Notes under the pieces: model-generated
The model's database searches: none
Seen by the model: the letters and a program-made list of their open reading frames with translations, nothing else
Told to the model about the DNA's origin: nothing
Assembly: GCA_021846325.1 (NCBI GenBank)
Contig: JAJZBX010000003.1
Coordinates: 1-64,000, forward strand
Origin: Actinomycetes bacterium
GTDB taxonomy: Bacteria; Actinomycetota; Acidimicrobiia; Acidimicrobiales; RAAP-2
DNA: 64,000 nucleotides
Direction: 5' to 3'
Shown: positions 63,447 to 64,000 of the stretch, piece after piece
Layout: every line of letters begins with the position of its first letter
Position numbering within the stretch: position 1 is the stretch's first letter
Translations under genes and position numbers: made by a program

Positions 63447-64000
63447 TCACTGGTCGAAGATCACCGTCCGTCGTCCGACAATCATCACGCGGTCCTCGGC
63501 GATGAGCCCGACGGCTCGGGCCAACACCGTTCGCTCGACGTCACGGCCCAGCGAGACCAGGTCGTTCGGCCGCCGCGCGTGGGTCACGCGCGCGACGTCC
63601 TGGTCGATGATCGGCCCCTCGTCGAGGTGGGCCGTGACGAAGTGGGCGGTCGCCCCGATCAGCTTCACGCCGCGTTCGTAGGCCTGGTGATACGGACGGG
63701 CGCCGGCGAAGCCGGGCAGAAACGAGTGGTGGATATTGACGATGCGTCCCTCGAGATCGGCGCAGAGCTCGCCCGAAAGGATCTGCATGTAGCGCGCGAG
63801 CACGACGACGTCGGCCCGGTAGCGCTCGACGAGTTGGCGCAGCTCGGCTTCGGCGGCCGCCTTGGACGACGGCGTGACGGGTACCTCGAAGAAGGGCACC
63901 GCGTGTCGCTCGCACAACGCGCGAGCGACCCCGTGATTGCTCACCACCGCGACGATGTCCAGGGCGAGCTCACCCTGCTCGGCCCGGTAGAGCAGGTCGG
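63447..64000 (-). CDS. purU: Formyltetrahydrofolate deformylase (5' end outside window)
   Basis: The frame is open to the window edge; DLLYRAEQGELALDIVAVVS precedes the first listed GTG (63947), as in full-length PurU, so the N-terminal ACT domain lies beyond base 64000. The catalytic domain shows VLARYMQILS, NIHHSFLPGFAGARPYHQAY (Asn and His of the active site), LIGATAHFVTAHLDEGPIID (catalytic Asp) and DVERTVLARAVGL. It hydrolyses 10-formyl-THF to formate and THF. Confidence 0.92.
   Translation of the reverse strand, partial: DLLYRAEQGELALDIVAVVSNHGVARALCERHAVPFFEVPVTPSSKAAAEAELRQLVERYRADVVVLARYMQILSGELCADLEGRIVNIHHSFLPGFAGARPYHQAYERGVKLIGATAHFVTAHLDEGPIIDQDVARVTHARRPNDLVSLGRDVERTVLARAVGLIAEDRVMIVGRRTVIFDQ

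Overview
High-GC bacterial chromosome, almost certainly actinobacterial. Evidence: frequent GTG starts, a perfect actinobacterial SOS box before recA, the order rimO-pgsA-cinA-(serine hydrolase)-recA, a mycothiol-dependent maleylpyruvate isomerase-type protein, a P450 paired with a CxxHxxC ferredoxin, and c-di-GMP proteins. A secreted S53 (acid) peptidase and a secreted acid-phosphatase-type phosphoesterase would suit an acidophilic or soil Acidimicrobiia-like organism; that placement is inference, since no rRNA is present.

Layout. 1-9.1 kb: end of a methyltransferase gene, a 1214-aa PAS/GAF/EAL sensor protein, and a four-gene 2-oxoacid:ferredoxin oxidoreductase operon (porG-A-B-D) whose last subunit is fused to a GltD-like NAD(P)H oxidoreductase. 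9.2-20.5 kb: secreted phosphoesterase, small proteins, ClC channel, PaiB-like protein, two GNATs, DUF3048, SRPBCC, hydrolase, agmatinase-type ureohydrolase, PLP decarboxylase and pheA. 20.5-24.5 kb: tRNA-Ser(UGA), typA, an overlapping pair of unrecognised proteins that look like catalytically eroded PD-(D/E)XK folds, a 37-aa membrane microprotein and a coiled-coil protein. 24.5-31.9 kb: two large secreted proteins (one of unknown function, one S53 peptidase), DUF4395, TauE/SafE, NUDIX, solute-binding protein. 32.0-37.7 kb: tRNA-Ser(GCU), then rimO, pgsA, cinA, serine hydrolase, recA.

37.7-47.8 kb: flavin monooxygenase, hexapeptide acyltransferase, MFS, serB, ferredoxin/P450 pair, ABC exporter, aminopeptidase P, enoyl-CoA isomerase-like protein. 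47.8-49.3 kb: an IS110-family element with a structured non-coding leader (candidate bridge RNA). 49.3-52.3 kb: bioY and divergent rmlA/rmlBC. 52.3-58.7 kb: a nucleoside-salvage neighbourhood (apparent deoC remnant, punA, phosphopentomutase-like pmm, and add), interrupted by a GGDEF-EAL protein. 58.7-64 kb: DHA2 exporter, ettA, kynU and the 3' part of purU.

The most pervasive signal is regulatory. At 23 gene starts on both strands a -10-like hexamer (mostly TANNNT) lies 5-7 nt before the GTG/ATG, usually without a Shine-Dalgarno, as expected for leaderless mRNAs. Genes inside operons and a minority of first genes use Shine-Dalgarno sites instead. I used this rule to choose several starts.
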